DNA of 64,000 nt from Lucinisca nassula (Eukaryota; Mollusca; Bivalvia; Lucinida; Lucinidae): NCBI GenBank assembly GCA_963580285.1, contig CAUZLF010000259.1, forward strand, positions 372,001 to 436,000, read 5' to 3'. Made by a program: the position numbers and the translations under genes. Below, in pieces: positions 60,001-61,395 of the stretch (position 1 is its first letter; each line of letters begins with the position of its first letter). A model generated the notes under the pieces. The model was given only the letters and a program-made list of their open reading frames with translations, was not told the origin of the DNA and ran no database searches.

Positions 60001-61395
60001 TGGGAGAAAAAATACTTTTGCAGGAGTTGCCTCCCATAAAGCTGTTCCCATTCCCCTTAAAACCTGCAATTTACCTCCCACAAATTGCAATAAGGAATAT
60101 GGTTATCCCCTCAATACAATGTCTTTATAAGGATAGTGTTCAGAGTCACATAAAATACCATGTCATAATGAGACCTTGTTATATCAATAATTAACCCTAA
60201 AGGTACTATTCAGAACATTTGTTGTCTGCTTTGTTGTCTGCTGGTTACTTTAAGGGAAATTGGAACATCTGGCAGATTTTTCTGCCATTTTTCAAAGGTA
60301 GACAAATTTCAAGATTTCCTGATCACTTTTCTATAAACTCCGTCCCACTGTAAAAGGGATCTTCTCTTAATGGAAAGAACTGCTCCTCAGGAGCAAATTC
60401 TTTCCATTACCATCTGACCCCTATTGAAAATATAGCAGGCGTTGCCTCCCCTAAAGGTGTATCCATTCCCCTGGGTGAGGGTGCTATCAGTGTAAATTCT
60501 ATACAAGTAAATGAAAAGAAAAATAAATGATGGAGAGGTGTCAGATAGGTATGCTCATCTGACCCCTCTTCATTATTCATTTATCTTTGGTACATCCATG
60601 TTGAGCTGCCTGTAGTTATCACAACATTTTTGTCTGTCTATACCAAGCCATGAATAAGCACCCGCCCATAGGGGCTTGAAGAAATATATGGGCTGCATGA
60701 TGCCTCCACACAGAGTTGAATCCGGCCCGCACACTAGTACTGGTGAATCGCTTAGAGGATCTAAGCCTGTCCAGGAACCAAGGTGCGAGGCGGACCGTCC
60801 ATGCTGATAAACCCTATTGGTTTCATTGGGCGACAGGGCTTGAGATGTCATTTCATCTCAATGTCGGGTAAAAGTCCCACAAAATTGGAAGCAACGTCTC
60901 CAAAATGACCTTTACAGTGTTGACGGGGACGTTAAACCTCAAATCAAACAAAACCAAGCCATGAATCATCCATGATGTATCTTTCTGCAAACAGCCACCT
61001 CCTTTAAAAGCCACTTTTGGAGTTTTCCCTGGATGGCTGCCTACGGTAATGAACCTAAGTTTTGGGAGAGATAGGCCTAAGCAAACAGTGCAGACCCAGA
61101 TCAGACTGCCTGAAGGAGCAGCCTGATCAGGGTTTACACTGTTTGCCTTTCCGTTTGCACCTTTGGGACTCCTTGCAGGGTCCTGAAACAATTTTTTTTA
61201 AAGTTTTAGGAGAATTACATAAGTCCTCAAGATGTCCAATTTTTAGGAGTTTGACGGTAGATGTTGCACTGTATCCCTTTGCCTTGAAATAAACATGACT
61301 TACATTGCCGCCCTCTGACTGAGAATCATCTTTCTAAAATCTAGGAACTGTTCTTCACAGAAATGAACAGATTCTGCCCATGCCTTCTTCTGTTC
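15026..61395 (-). CDS. IKBKB: IKK alpha/beta-type IkB kinase, C-terminal ten exons (partial gene)
   Basis: IKK phosphorylates inhibitory IkB proteins in the cytoplasm, releasing NF-kB in innate immune signalling. Ten exons on the minus strand (61304-61395, 58326-58427, 49235-49287, 48194-48258, 41409-41521, 37334-37383, 28426-28528, 22017-22161, 19291-19490, 15026-15095) total 993 bases and give one uninterrupted 330-residue frame plus TGA. All nine junctions are GT/AG and phase-compatible. Landmarks recalled from human IKK beta recur in order: QRAAM-NLLRN, YFKSS, SDSKLSKWKKM (human TSDKLLLAWREM), IVELQRSP (human IVDLQRSP), and QKQRQTSVWGLLEVA (human EKRQKELWNLLKIA). This is the scaffold/dimerisation domain and tail. 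The kinase and ubiquitin-like domains must lie right of the window. No LDWSWL NEMO-binding motif is present before the stop. IKK alpha versus beta cannot be decided; invertebrates often have one ancestral type. Homology comes from remembered sequence, not a search. Confidence 0.9.
15160..15575. mobile_element. TTAA-MITE family M2 interrupted by SINE C
   Basis: Left part AAGATGCCAAGAAAAACTGC and right part GCAGACGACAATTGTTGTGA, ending GGGGTTAA near 15576. The core (GTGTGGACTCAGATCAGACT) is split by the SINE at 15301-15458. Confidence 0.7.
15301..15458 (-). mobile_element. tRNA-derived SINE, family C
   Basis: Inverted copy with a 15-base target-site duplication CTGTTCCTAGAGGAG at 15286-15300 and 15459-15473, inside the M2 core. 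Confidence 0.9.
15580..15796. mobile_element. TTAA-MITE family M3
   Basis: Starts AACCCATTTTGTACTGAATG and ends ATAAAATGGGTTAA (15793-15796). The core CAAACAGTGCAGGCCCTGAA has an inverted partner GGGCCTGCACTATTCGC. Confidence 0.65.
16031..16325 (+). mobile_element. SINE-like repeat family G
   Basis: From GGCCCCCGCCCATCGG, through TTGAAGAAATATATGGGCTG and TTGGAAGCAAC, to the 3' end GATAAACCTCAAATCAAACAAA-like. Eight copies in the window; the copy at 62140-62436 has a 13-base target-site duplication. I do not see a clear tRNA head. Confidence 0.75.
16326..16450. mobile_element. hairpin MITE family B fragment
   Basis: AACTAGTATCCACAACCTTTG, GAAGAAACAAGAGAAATAAT and CCCCAGTTTTTATCTATATT... matched by GGCGGGGTTTACTGGGG. 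Confidence 0.5.
16550..16800 (+). repeat. 60-bp tandem repeat, about four units
   Basis: Units carry CTTGACATTTCATGTGAATC, ATCTGCCAAGTAGATAATCA and AATGTCAAGTCCTACACTGTG-like sequence. The same CTTGACATTTCATGTGAATC word builds the large array at 38437-39420. Confidence 0.9.
16844..17163. mobile_element. non-autonomous element with TTACCGTA ends
   Basis: Left end TTACCGTATTCGACCTATTT and right end GTGCGGTAAATACGGTAA are inverted repeats with an indel. GTGCGCTT words recur inside. No coding capacity. Confidence 0.6.
17306..17712. mobile_element. hairpin MITE family B followed by family P fragment
   Basis: 17306-17545 has ACCCCACTTTTATATAGTAA / AAACTGGGGTTT, GGAGGCAGTTCTAAGGAGTG and TATATTTTGAGCAGAAATAAG. 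17545-17712 has AGCTTAACAAGCTTGTTAGT and ends TTTTGAACAACTAGCCCCC, a family P end. Confidence 0.55.
17815..18155. mobile_element. palindromic MITE with GAGCCCCG ends, preceded by an AAAGAGTTTGCTCC hairpin
   Basis: GAGCCCCGCCAAGCGATTTT at 17931-17950 is inverted at 18132-18150 (AAAATCGCTTGACGGGGCCC). A second strong hairpin pairs GCGAGCAGCGAAGGTTC with GAACCTTCGCTGCTCGC (18064-18120). 17815-17925 is one of the CTTTGAGC/TTTGCTCC hairpin repeats also at 19035, 59910 and 60365. Confidence 0.6.
18230..18425. repeat. degenerate GGCTGGT-type repeat
   Basis: CTATGGCCGGTACACCTATG, GGTGGTACTCCTATGGCTGG and CATGGCTGGTTCAAACTCAT resemble decayed inner parts of the TCGATGGCTCG element at 35247-35744. Weak. 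Confidence 0.35.
18484..18905. mobile_element. hairpin MITE family B, two nested partial copies
   Basis: GATTCTAATGAGTACACACA, CATGCCTATTCAAGTGTATT, GAACCACCTCGACGAGGCTG and CCCACTTTTATATATAAAAG plus its inverted partner. Confidence 0.55.
19035..19100. repeat. hairpin TCAACTCTTAAAGGAAAG
   Basis: Near-perfect palindrome: TCAACTCTTAAAGGAAAGTA...CTTTCCTTTAAGAGTTGAA around TTGCTCCTGAGAAGCAA. The related hairpins at 59910 and 60365 keep the GCTCCTCAGGAGCAAATTC centre. Confidence 0.75.
19291..19490 (-). CDS. IKBKB: IKK exon i (Gln/Ser-rich tail)
   Basis: Acceptor TTTGACTTTTCAG, donor GTAAGT. It encodes 66 residues starting IHQNRQVQQAQQSQVTSPVP. The composition is Gln-, Ser- and Asn-rich and probably disordered. 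It ends in ESLKVMEDSKTTNK plus AA of a split Lys codon. It corresponds in position to the Ser-rich linker of human IKK beta after LLKIACSK. Confidence 0.9.
19745..19960. repeat. nested inverted repeats with TTCATTGAAGTATGAAC
   Basis: AACATTCATTGAAGTATGAA recurs inverted as CAAACTTCAATGAACATT and directly as GTTCATTAAAGTATGAACAA. A further inverted copy is CCATCAATGAAC. A small foldback of unknown family. Confidence 0.55.
20064..20276. mobile_element. TTAA-MITE family M1, complete
   Basis: 213 bases between TTAA sites, with 20-base ends TTAACCCTTGTCCTGCTGAA inverted at the right (TTCAGCAGGACAAGGGTTAA). Central palindrome CCAGATCACATGGCTTC / GAAGCCATCTGATCAGG. Direct TTAA duplication implies piggyBac-type mobilisation. 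Confidence 0.9.
20420..20570 (+). mobile_element. tRNA-derived SINE, family B, 5'-truncated
   Basis: GACGCCAAGTTCTGCAACGG, GGTCAGGTGGTTTTTCTCCG and GGGCCGTAAAACCCAAACC with an A tail; the tRNA head is missing. Confidence 0.8.
20665..21415 (+). repeat. 376-bp tandem duplication
   Basis: 20665-21040 and 21041-21415 both begin AAGAGTTGCCTCCCCTAAAG and end CCAGCACTGTG, with a few substitutions and small deletions between them. Confidence 0.92.
21493..21663. mobile_element. TTAA-MITE family M3, partial
   Basis: TTAACCTGTTTTGTACTGCG start, AGAAACAGTATAGGTCC core and GGGCCTGCACTTTTGCC inverted core; the right end is lost. Confidence 0.6.
21665..21965 (-). mobile_element. SINE-like repeat family G
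   Basis: Inverted copy (TTTGATTTGAGGTTTAACGT to CCCCGATGGGCGATGGCC) lying about 50 bases past the donor of IKK exon h. Confidence 0.8.
22017..22161 (-). CDS. IKBKB: IKK exon h
   Basis: Acceptor TTTTTTGTTGCAG, donor GTGAGT. It encodes 48 residues starting KICACKKDIEEIQPKLEQCV and ending YQKQRQTSVWGLLEVA, matching human TVVCKQKALELLPKVEEVV and EKRQKELWNLLKIA. The 3.3-kb foldback element starts 25 bases from the acceptor boundary. Confidence 0.93.
22187..25506. mobile_element. 3.3-kb foldback element of opposed 365-380-bp satellites
   Basis: The ends are inverted: ACAGTTTATC at 22187-22196 and GATAAACTGT at 25497-25506, continuing through TAGCTTTACCC and GATATCCCGGGATATC words for about 130 bases. 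Inside are three units in one direction (22440, 22819 and 23193 mark TAAGAGAAGCAAGATAG), then from about 23390 five units inverted (spacing about 365). GGTAAAGATATC and TTTACCCCCGGGGGTAAA palindromes recur at each joint. No coding frame. The structure fits FoldBack-type elements. Confidence 0.85.
25545..26010. mobile_element. degenerate TCGATGGCTCG-type element
   Basis: GTAGTTGAACTTCTATGGCT at the left is a decayed TIR of the element at 35247-35744. A family B palindrome half (TGTACTCATTAGAATCATTG) and GTTTTCGAGCCATCGGTTTT follow. 26011-26460 shows nothing I recognise. Confidence 0.45.
26490..26870. repeat. inverted-repeat element with GTCAATACAGGATAGTCAAT arms
   Basis: GTCAATACAGGATAGTCAAT (26510) is inverted at 26551 and partly again near 26815. 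A second hairpin pairs TACAGGTCC..GCTGCATT with AATGCAGC..GGACCTGTA (26705-26770). The sequence resumes at 27357 after a SINE insertion and shares TCAATAATCATGTT and GTCATTAATCAAGTAATTT with 27400-27470. Confidence 0.6.
26881..27356 (-). mobile_element. tRNA-derived SINE, family A, with internal 157-bp duplication
   Basis: The tRNA head on the minus strand is at about 27275-27347 and the body extends left. Part of the body is tandemly duplicated (26971-27127 and 27128-27284). Flanked by TCAACCAAT at 26872-26880 and 27357-27365, a likely target-site duplication. Confidence 0.8.
27577..27740. mobile_element. small foldback MITE
   Basis: Outer arms GACATTTCATCAGAAA / TTTCTGATGGAAAGTC. At the centre is a perfect 38-bp palindrome (27634-27671, arms CTATAATAAGCAAGCAAAG). 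Confidence 0.7.
27812..28085 (+). repeat. 261-bp family repeat, one unit
   Basis: TATAGAACATATTTTAATGT through GCCGAAACTAGCTAGTCTGG to AAAGGATAACCCTTTTATAG. Confidence 0.85.
28426..28528 (-). CDS. IKBKB: IKK exon g
   Basis: Acceptor TTATTTATTTTTAG, donor GTAGGT. It encodes DNKEALRDQKPMVTIIVK and on to LTDLFAHLG, with both split codons in phase. It aligns with human RDQRTEGDSQEMVRLLL and the VRVIYTQLSK segment of the scaffold domain. The intron before it (8.8 kb) carries the DDE-SWIM transposon. Confidence 0.9.
28588..28795 (+). mobile_element. tRNA-derived SINE, family B
   Basis: Head TGCCTCCATGGTCTAGTGGG, then a body with GGTCAGGTGGTTTTTTTCC and end AGGCCGTAAAACCAAAAAT. It begins about 60 bases upstream of the acceptor of IKK exon g. 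Confidence 0.75.
28975..29346. mobile_element. TTAA-MITE family M3 carrying a SINE C insertion
   Basis: TTAACCCATTTTGTACCGGA at the left (28975) and TTTGGTACCAAAAGGGTTAA at the right (29346). The core GCAAACATTGTAGGCCCAGA is inverted at 29067-29081. Interrupted by SINE C at 29105-29235. Confidence 0.85.
29105..29235 (-). mobile_element. tRNA-derived SINE, family C, 5'-truncated
   Basis: Inverted copy with 13-base target-site duplication ATTTTCCAAATGA (29092-29104 and 29236-29248). Confidence 0.88.
29343..29476. mobile_element. left half of a TTAA-MITE M1 (right half at 34489-34563)
   Basis: TTAACCCTTATCTTGCTGTT, then the core palindrome and TTATGAATTTGTGGCAATAA. It shares its TTAA with the preceding M3 copy. 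The remainder, beginning ACATCAAGTAATTTGATTGG and ending AAGATAAGGGTTAA, lies 5 kb away. Confidence 0.88.
30071..30221 (+). mobile_element. tRNA-derived SINE, family D
   Basis: TTTATAGCTCAGTGGTTAGA (box A) and GTGGGTTCGAACCCTGGC (box B), a short body, and an ATT-repeat tail from 30208. Confidence 0.82.
30222..31186 (+). mobile_element. HINE-like element with five AGGTCA direct-repeat units
   Basis: Ends TACCCGCTTTTTC (30223) and GAAAAAGCGGGTA (31143-31155) are inverted. A second end palindrome CGATGGTATACCATCG is at 31160-31175. Five 130-145-bp units each carry AAGGTCAAAGGTCA plus GTTACACTTCTGAAACTTTG. It sits inside an ATT-repeat tail, which resumes at 31187. Confidence 0.7.
31972..33759 (-). 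CDS. DDE transposase with SWIM zinc finger
   Basis: 595 codons, intact. Residues 29-67 hold a zinc-type CIVC...CRIC pair. 160-201 look like a helix-turn-helix (FLVKLKTGLSFQQIASLL). The catalytic core of the DDE_Tnp_4 (IS5/Harbinger/ISL2EU-like) kind has D246 (IIWDGTYY), D328 (VCVVDRGFRD) and E377 (KVRWAVEAYHGRMKKW). The C-terminal SWIM finger is C548-x-C550...C560-x-H562 (FCHCKAGQRTVGCCAH). The likely role is cutting and rejoining DNA at the element ends. The Met start at 33759 follows an in-frame stop. The natural N-terminus may instead come from the overlapping frame at 33740-33982, one base out of phase. It lies in an IKK intron on the same strand. The family is recognised by motifs only. 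Confidence 0.85.
   Translation of the reverse strand: MDSTSSDAESSTKSVPLRASSVATTHARCIVCKRTVLGGICTKIPTEARFDLLIRFRVYSDSECRICFQHLAGNRLAESVEWNTSGDDEEISLSCDQASKIIEQFLMLSREKERYFALDFNNPYFTDNDCLVWTGWTRQQFQSMLDCLHTTHDSPNRDKSTALLIFLVKLKTGLSFQQIASLLNQNNENGRKMVSNAFSSVTSDLDKFFVPLHLGCSHIAREKALSEHMTAYSSVLYGGKLCIIWDGTYYYIQKSGNYKFGRQTYSGQKHRPLLKFMSIVLPDGYVLESIGPYFADSKNNDAGITQHILSLHGDLVEWLQEGDVCVVDRGFRDVLDVFEDLGLETKMPSFMKPGMAQHNTEEANQSRLVTKVRWAVEAYHGRMKKWLCFDKVIHHDFLDVVGPLNRILTGAMNAFRPPLICTNDADAEIARNMLRKAEETRNNLFSRIEKGPLSSRGRWTVLDSNEAVPDYPKLSLSDLQELTFGTYQLKQAKSYAKEHKSEEDNYTIDVHSKAPGLLRVRIQSRNINAKRYFCWIEYSDNQIAAWFCHCKAGQRTVGCCAHVSSVLWYLGHARHQMEGQLPIKKGPNVMNAADH
33740..33982 (-). CDS. ZAD-like zinc module, probable N-terminus of the transposase
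   Basis: 80 codons from an ATG in good context (ACTACCATGG). CTWCGF at the start and CSKCIRKLNRL near residues 53-63 form two CxxC pairs spaced as in ZAD/THAP-like modules. It overlaps the transposase frame by 20 bases in a different phase. Either a one-base indel, or removal of 37 bases between GTCTCAG and CTGCAG, would join the two frames. A 37-base intron would be unusually short, so a frameshift or a separate start is more likely. Confidence 0.55.
   Translation of the reverse strand: MADKCTWCGFNTKKRKSSYANRRSLLGDTYAWHREYLSNVCNIADVNERGILCSKCIRKLNRLSYKCTKLWCCRNGFHQQ
34489..34563. mobile_element. right half of the split TTAA-MITE M1
   Basis: ACATCAAGTAATTTGATTGG to AAGATAAGGGTTAA. It completes the M1 copy begun at 29343. 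Confidence 0.88.
34656..34856. mobile_element. TTAA-MITE family M1, complete
   Basis: TTAACCCGTGTCATGCTGTC to TTCAGCAGGTCAAGGGTTAA, with the core palindrome CAGATGGCTCCTGAAGAAG. Confidence 0.85.
34895..35139. mobile_element. palindromic MITE family P, complete
   Basis: GGGGCCAGTTGTTCAAAACT at the left and GCTTTGAACAACTGGGCCC at the right. Centre hairpin GTGAGCAGCTTTTGC / GCAAAAGCTTCTCAC. Other copies: 48313-48532, 61505-61694, 61900-62458, 62677-62923. Confidence 0.85.
35247..35744. mobile_element. TCGATGGCTCG-ended non-autonomous element with nested palindrome
   Basis: TACAGTGGAACTTCGATGGC at the left and GCCATTGAAGTTCGCCTGTA at the right are inverted. A family B palindrome is nested at 35392-35458 (arms TGTGTACTCATTAGAATCGC). 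The ends resemble Tc1/mariner-superfamily (pogo/Tigger-type) termini. Confidence 0.7.
35806..36113 (+). mobile_element. SINE-like repeat family G
   Basis: From CTGCCCCTGCCCATCGGGCT to AACCTCAAATCAAACAAACA, with a CAAA-type tail. Confidence 0.8.
36138..36299 (+). repeat. 162-bp direct duplicate of 35521-35685
   Basis: GAGGTCATGGTACAGTATCT through ATGTTCCAAACTTGGTTAGT is shared with the inside of the element at 35247-35744. It is cut off by the following SINE. Confidence 0.85.
36302..36561 (+). mobile_element. tRNA(Met)-like SINE, family E
   Basis: Head GCCTCGATAGCGCAGAGGTT with a CAT anticodon position (GACTCATAATCG) and box B GTTCGAATCC. The body has CCTTGGGCAAGACACGTAAT. The acceptor stem does not pair, so it is not a functional tRNA gene. 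Confidence 0.75.
36600..36990. mobile_element. TTAA-MITE family M2, rearranged, two cores
   Basis: AAGATGCTAAGAAAAACTG start. GCAAGCAGTGTGGACCCAGG and GCAAACAAAGTGCACCCTGA cores, each followed by CAAAGCAGATGACAA motifs. Confidence 0.6.
37136..37200. repeat. perfect 65-bp palindrome (family B core)
   Basis: 32-base arms starting ATAGGTTGTGGGTACTCGTT around a single central A. It is part of a family B MITE to about 37285 (CCCCAGTTTTCTTTATATAA / AGAGGGGTTTAG). Confidence 0.95.
37334..37383 (-). CDS. IKBKB: IKK exon f (50-base micro-exon)
   Basis: Acceptor CATGTGTTTCAG, donor GTAATC (weaker than the others). It encodes FAKEAREAYAEFRVAAR across the joins, corresponding to human LEEQARELYRRLREKPR. 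A TTAA-MITE begins 39 bases upstream of the acceptor. Confidence 0.88.
37423..37640. mobile_element. TTAA-MITE family M1, complete
   Basis: TTAACCCTTGTCCTGCTGAG to TTCAGCAGGTCAAGGGTTAA, with a core palindrome of GATCCAGATCAGATGGCTTC type. It starts 39 bases upstream of the acceptor of IKK exon f. Confidence 0.9.
37726..37935 (+). mobile_element. tRNA-derived SINE, family F
   Basis: AGCTCTGTGGTGCAGGGGTA head, GAGTTTGATTCCC box B, body TTGAGCATGACACATTATCC and GAGAGA tail. A better copy is at 59528-59740. Confidence 0.65.
38033..38320 (+). mobile_element. SINE-like repeat family G, diverged
   Basis: CCAACTGGGCTTGAAAAAAT to AAAACCTCATTTCAAGCAAA; about 20 percent diverged by eye from the 60658 copy. 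Confidence 0.7.
38437..39420. repeat. inverted satellite: 66-bp units facing a 42-bp array
   Basis: 38437-38765: units starting CTTGACATTTCATGTGAATC at 38437, 38503, 38569, 38635 and 38701 (66 bp), then a shortened one. From about 38790 the sequence inverts into about 15 units of 42 bp (AGCAGATGATTCACATGAAA...). The turn is a near-perfect palindrome CATGTGAATCATCTGCT at 38777-38811. Because 42 and 66 are multiples of three, long frames open on both strands. Their 14-residue repeats (for example SADDSHEMSRFDLC) are not evidence of a protein. Confidence 0.92.
39600..39900 (+). repeat. decayed copies of the CATTTCATGTG satellite
   Basis: GGACATTTCATGTGCCCAGT, CACGTAATGTCAAGCTTTGT and CATTCCATGTGTCCAGCAGA. 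It resembles two diverged outer units of the preceding array. Confidence 0.6.
40013..40306 (-). mobile_element. SINE-like repeat family G
   Basis: Inverted copy, AATTTGAGGTTTAACATCCC to CCCCAATGGGCGGGGGCAG. Confidence 0.78.
40430..40745 (+). repeat. about 320-bp dispersed repeat K, copy 1
   Basis: AAGAATCTTATATGGGTTTG, CATCACGAGGCTTGCAGAC, TATAGGATTCTTTTTCTCGC, GTGACGTCACGTAACATG and GGCGGCGCATATAAGGTCG. A second copy is at 54665-55020. Contains TGACGTCA and CACGTG palindromes. Confidence 0.75.
41090..41235. mobile_element. family B-like palindromes in tandem
   Basis: AGATTTGTCAGAATCGCCTT / AAGGCAATTCTAACAAAT, then TAGATTTGTTAGAATCGCAG / AGGTGATTCTAACAAATATC, then a third half. Diverged relatives of the 37136 palindrome. 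Confidence 0.65.
41409..41521 (-). CDS. IKBKB: IKK exon e
   Basis: Acceptor TATACTTACACAG, donor GTAAGT. It encodes 37 residues starting AAKVTDLERKASVVQ and containing KIVELQRSPFAKSKQDDTLE, plus a split Phe codon. This is the clearest match to human IKK beta ([20 protein letters not shown]). A TTAA-MITE begins 49 bases upstream of the acceptor. Confidence 0.93.
41571..41783. mobile_element. TTAA-MITE family M1, complete
   Basis: TTAACCCTTATCTTGCTGTT to TTCAGCAAGAGAAGGGTTAA. Core CAGATCAGATGGCTTCTGAA / GAAGCCATCTGATCAGGATC. Confidence 0.9.
41800..42010. mobile_element. hairpin MITE family B
   Basis: CCCCCGTAAACCCCATTTTA, AGGTTGTGGATACTTGTTAG and its inverted half CTAATGAGCACCTACCACCT, ending at TCACAAATTTTTATCAGAAA. 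Confidence 0.65.
42154..42364. mobile_element. 211-bp MITE with ATTTATCATATGAC ends
   Basis: 14-base perfect terminal inverted repeats at 42154-42167 and 42351-42364. The interior is rich in ACGT/GACGTC words (GACGTCGCGTC, ACGACGTCC, AACGACGTCGTG). Confidence 0.65.
42388..42490. repeat. 103-bp hairpin with about 45-base arms
   Basis: TATTATTGAATTTATTAAAC...GGGATAAAATGC and GCATTTTATCCC...AATTCAATAATA pair almost fully around TCGGCAAAGCCTC. 42491-43150 shows only a weak family B palindrome (42500-42560). Confidence 0.8.
43160..43698. mobile_element. cluster of TTAA-MITE cores (M2/M3 types)
   Basis: Three core palindromes: ATAGACCTAGATCAGACTGC / GCAGTCTGATAAGGGTCTAT (43270-43318); GCAAACAGTGCAGACCAAGA / GTCTACACTGTTTGCAAA (43426-43488), within an M3-like frame starting TTAACCTATTGTCTACCGG; and GCAAACAGTATGACCCAGAT (43650-43690). 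Confidence 0.65.
43700..45582 (+). mobile_element. HINE/pearl-like element, complete
   Basis: 5' end AACAAGAGAGCCATGATCGC...CTCAACTGATCC. About ten units of 165-175 bp (ATAATTTGAACAATCTTGGT, GAAGCTTCATACCAAATATC). A unique tail with CGATCAGTGGTTTTGGAAG and the terminal hairpin CTTACCTCGTCACTACGTGA...GTGAGCTAAAAAA. Confidence 0.8.
45695..45935. mobile_element. TTAA-MITE family M2
   Basis: TAGATGCCGAGAAAAACTAC start. Core GCAAACAGTGTGGGCCCAGA / TCTGGGCTCACACTGTTTG. GCAGACGACAATTGTTGTGA near the right end. Confidence 0.75.
46025..48125 (+). repeat. GGGGGCAAATGTCC minisatellite split by a HINE
   Basis: GGGGGCAAATGTCC-type words at 46048-46130 (three) and 48030-48122 (four) flank the element at 46133-48017, which therefore inserted into a minisatellite. 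Confidence 0.7.
46133..48017 (+). mobile_element. HINE-like element, second family, complete
   Basis: 5' end CAAGAGCCCCATGGGCCACC...GCTCACC. A perfect 181-bp duplication (46231-46411, 46412-46592), then three about 463-bp units with GACCAAATTTGACCTTGA and CATACCAAGTTTCAAGATCA. GGACGCGGACG tail and end AAGCCTTCGGCTCTGGTGAG. Short frames on the minus strand are satellite translation. Confidence 0.75.
48194..48258 (-). CDS. IKBKB: IKK exon d (65 bases)
   Basis: The acceptor chosen is AATTTTTAG because it restores phase with exon c (A|GT gives Ser). A stronger-looking TTACAG 9 bases upstream would add an in-frame TAG, so it is not used in this frame. It encodes SDSKLSKWKKMDEDVDSFKTL minus junction residues, matching human TSDKLLLAWREMEQAVELC. 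Donor GTAAGT. Confidence 0.87.
48313..48532. mobile_element. palindromic MITE family P, complete
   Basis: GGGGCCAGTTGTTCAAAGCA to GTTAGTTTTGAACAACTGGC. It begins 55 bases upstream of the acceptor of IKK exon d. Confidence 0.82.
48535..48690. mobile_element. hairpin MITE family B
   Basis: ACCCCGTTTTATAAAGAGAA, GTACTCATTAGAAGCGCCAC / GAGGCAGTTCTAACGAGTAC and CACAACCTATG. Confidence 0.6.
49235..49287 (-). CDS. IKBKB: IKK exon c (53-base micro-exon)
   Basis: Acceptor CTTATATTACAG, donor GTAAGT. It encodes SLNHDVMFYEQLEQNGSL across the joins. It sits where human IKK beta has the segment after LDFFKTS, leading to TSDKLLLAW. The preceding intron is 9.0 kb and the next is under 1 kb. Confidence 0.88.
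49430..49650. mobile_element. hairpin MITE family B
   Basis: AAACCCCACTTTATATAGAG, palindrome GTACTCGTTAGAACTGCCTC / GAGGCAGTTCTAACGAGCAC and ATATCACAAATTTTCATCAG. Confidence 0.7.
49735..49870. mobile_element. TTAA-type MITE core, same kind as 11817-11905
   Basis: GGCAAATAGTGTATACCCTG / GGGTCTGCACTGTTTGCTTA with GGCCTGTCTATCCCAATACA, matching the sequence that follows the core at 11880-11925. Confidence 0.65.
49900..50665 (+). repeat. 21-bp coding-like minisatellite interrupted by the 261-bp repeat
   Basis: Variants of ATGGAGAACACCTTTGTGAC run from 49938 to 50110 and resume at 50581-50665. The frame repeats a seven-residue TFVTMEN-like unit, but it has no homologue I know and is cut by the insertion. 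Confidence 0.75.
50111..50580 (+). repeat. 261-bp family repeat, about 1.8 units
   Basis: Two copies of GAGGGTCACTGATG...AACTAGC/GGGC...CCAAAGGATAACCCTTT, moderately diverged from each other. Confidence 0.85.
50713..51190. mobile_element. MITE family P with a family B MITE nested in it
   Basis: Left AGTTATTCAAGCATCATTAG and right TTTTGAACAACTGGCCCCTG are P ends. 50770-50995 is family B (CCAAGTTTTACTATATAAAA...GGGGTTCCAAGGGGTC). The P centre GAGAGCAGCTTTTGC / GCAAAAGCTGCTCAC is at 51057-51092. Confidence 0.65.
51215..54583 (+). mobile_element. HINE/pearl-like element, complete, with nested 261-bp array
   Basis: 5' end ACAAGAGGGCCATGATGGCC...CGCTCACCTGATCC. Many 165-175-bp units; the later ones (51830-54290) are very similar to each other. 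Unique tail from 54305, CGGACGCACGG microsatellite, and terminal hairpin AGCTCACCTCGTCACTACGT...GACGGTGAGCTAAAAA. Confidence 0.82.
52653..53324 (-). repeat. 261-bp repeat, 2.6 apparently identical tandem units
   Basis: TTCTATAAAAGGGTTATCC starts units at 52653, 52914 and 53175. I see no base difference between units. The array interrupts a satellite unit at CCTATATAAG | AAGCCTATG, with ATAAG on both sides. Confidence 0.95.
54665..55025 (+). repeat. dispersed repeat K, copy 2
   Basis: ACAAGAATCTTACATGGGTG, AGGCTTGCCGAGTGATGCC, GTAGGATTCTTTTTTGTTGC, GTGACATCATGTAACATT and ACGGCGCATATGCGGTCAT match the copy at 40430. Confidence 0.75.
55030..57702 (+). mobile_element. HINE-like element with two satellites and an AGCTCACC end
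   Basis: 55030-56215: about nine 125-bp units (ACATGCCAAATATGAAGGCT, GGTTCAAAAGTTATGA, AAGGTCAAAGGTCAAGGTCA). 56215-57610: nine to ten about 145-bp units (GACCTACTGACCTACTTTTT, ATGATCATTCTGAGCAAGTT). End CAAAAGCTCACCATGATCTT...GTCAGGTAAGCTAAAAA. Minus-strand frames here are repeats. Confidence 0.75.
57703..57840. mobile_element. TTAA-MITE family M2, right part
   Basis: GGCAAACAGTATGGACACAG / CTGGGTCCACACAGTTTGC and CAAAGCAGACGACAATTGGC, ending ATTTTATGGGTTA. Confidence 0.65.
58326..58427 (-). CDS. IKBKB: IKK exon b
   Basis: Acceptor TCTTATTTCAG, donor GTAAGC. The first G completes ATG from the previous exon. It then reads LNLLRNDSVFVKTKNT, continues helical and ends IQYFKS, plus AG of a split Ser codon. 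Human IKK beta has MNLLRNNS and LDFFKTS at the same places. Confidence 0.9.
58646..58898. mobile_element. TTAA-MITE family M2
   Basis: ACCCTTAAGATGCCGAGAAA at the left, GGCAGCTTATGGGTTAA at the right. The core GGCAAACAGTGTGGACC is duplicated (58750 and 58779). Confidence 0.8.
59020..59291 (-). mobile_element. SINE-like repeat family G, 3'-shortened
   Basis: Inverted copy, TTTAGGTCATTTTGGAGACG to CCTGATGGGCGGGGGCCGC. Confidence 0.78.
59528..59745 (+). mobile_element. tRNA-derived SINE, family F
   Basis: GAGCACTGTGGTGCAGTGGT head, GCCGGTTCGATCCTCGC box B, CCTTGAGCAAGAAACTTTAT body and ATT-repeat tail. Confidence 0.78.
59880..60065. repeat. hairpin repeat AAAGAATTTGTTCC
   Basis: TCTTAGAAAGAATTTGTTCC / GGAGCAAATTCTTTTCTTTAAGA with a duplicated right arm (59947-59980), then GTTGCCTCCCATAAAGCTG. 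Same family as 19035 and 60340. Confidence 0.65.
60340..60475. repeat. hairpin repeat GGAAAGAACTGCTCC
   Basis: AATGGAAAGAACTGCTCCTC / GAGGAGCAAATTCTTTCCATT-like arms, then GCGTTGCCTCCCCTAAAGG. Confidence 0.65.
60658..60955 (+). mobile_element. SINE-like repeat family G
   Basis: CACCCGCCCATAGGGGCTTG to GTTAAACCTCAAATCAAACA; a clean copy. Confidence 0.82.
61075..61245. mobile_element. TTAA-type MITE core
   Basis: AAGCAAACAGTGCAGACCCA / AGGGTTTACACTGTTTGCCT with the CCTTTGGGACTCCTTGCAGG arm also seen inverted at 11795-11820. Confidence 0.6.
61304..61395 (-). CDS. IKBKB: IKK exon a (first in window)
   Basis: Acceptor TATTTTCAACAG at the high end and donor GTAAGT at the low end. It reads 30 codons starting EQKKAWAESVHFC and ending LSQRAA, then AT of a split Met codon completed by the next exon. 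It is predicted helical, with Trp and charged residues. It matches the human stretch ending GQRAAM at the start of the long scaffold helices. I found no convincing upstream exon between here and 64000. Confidence 0.88.
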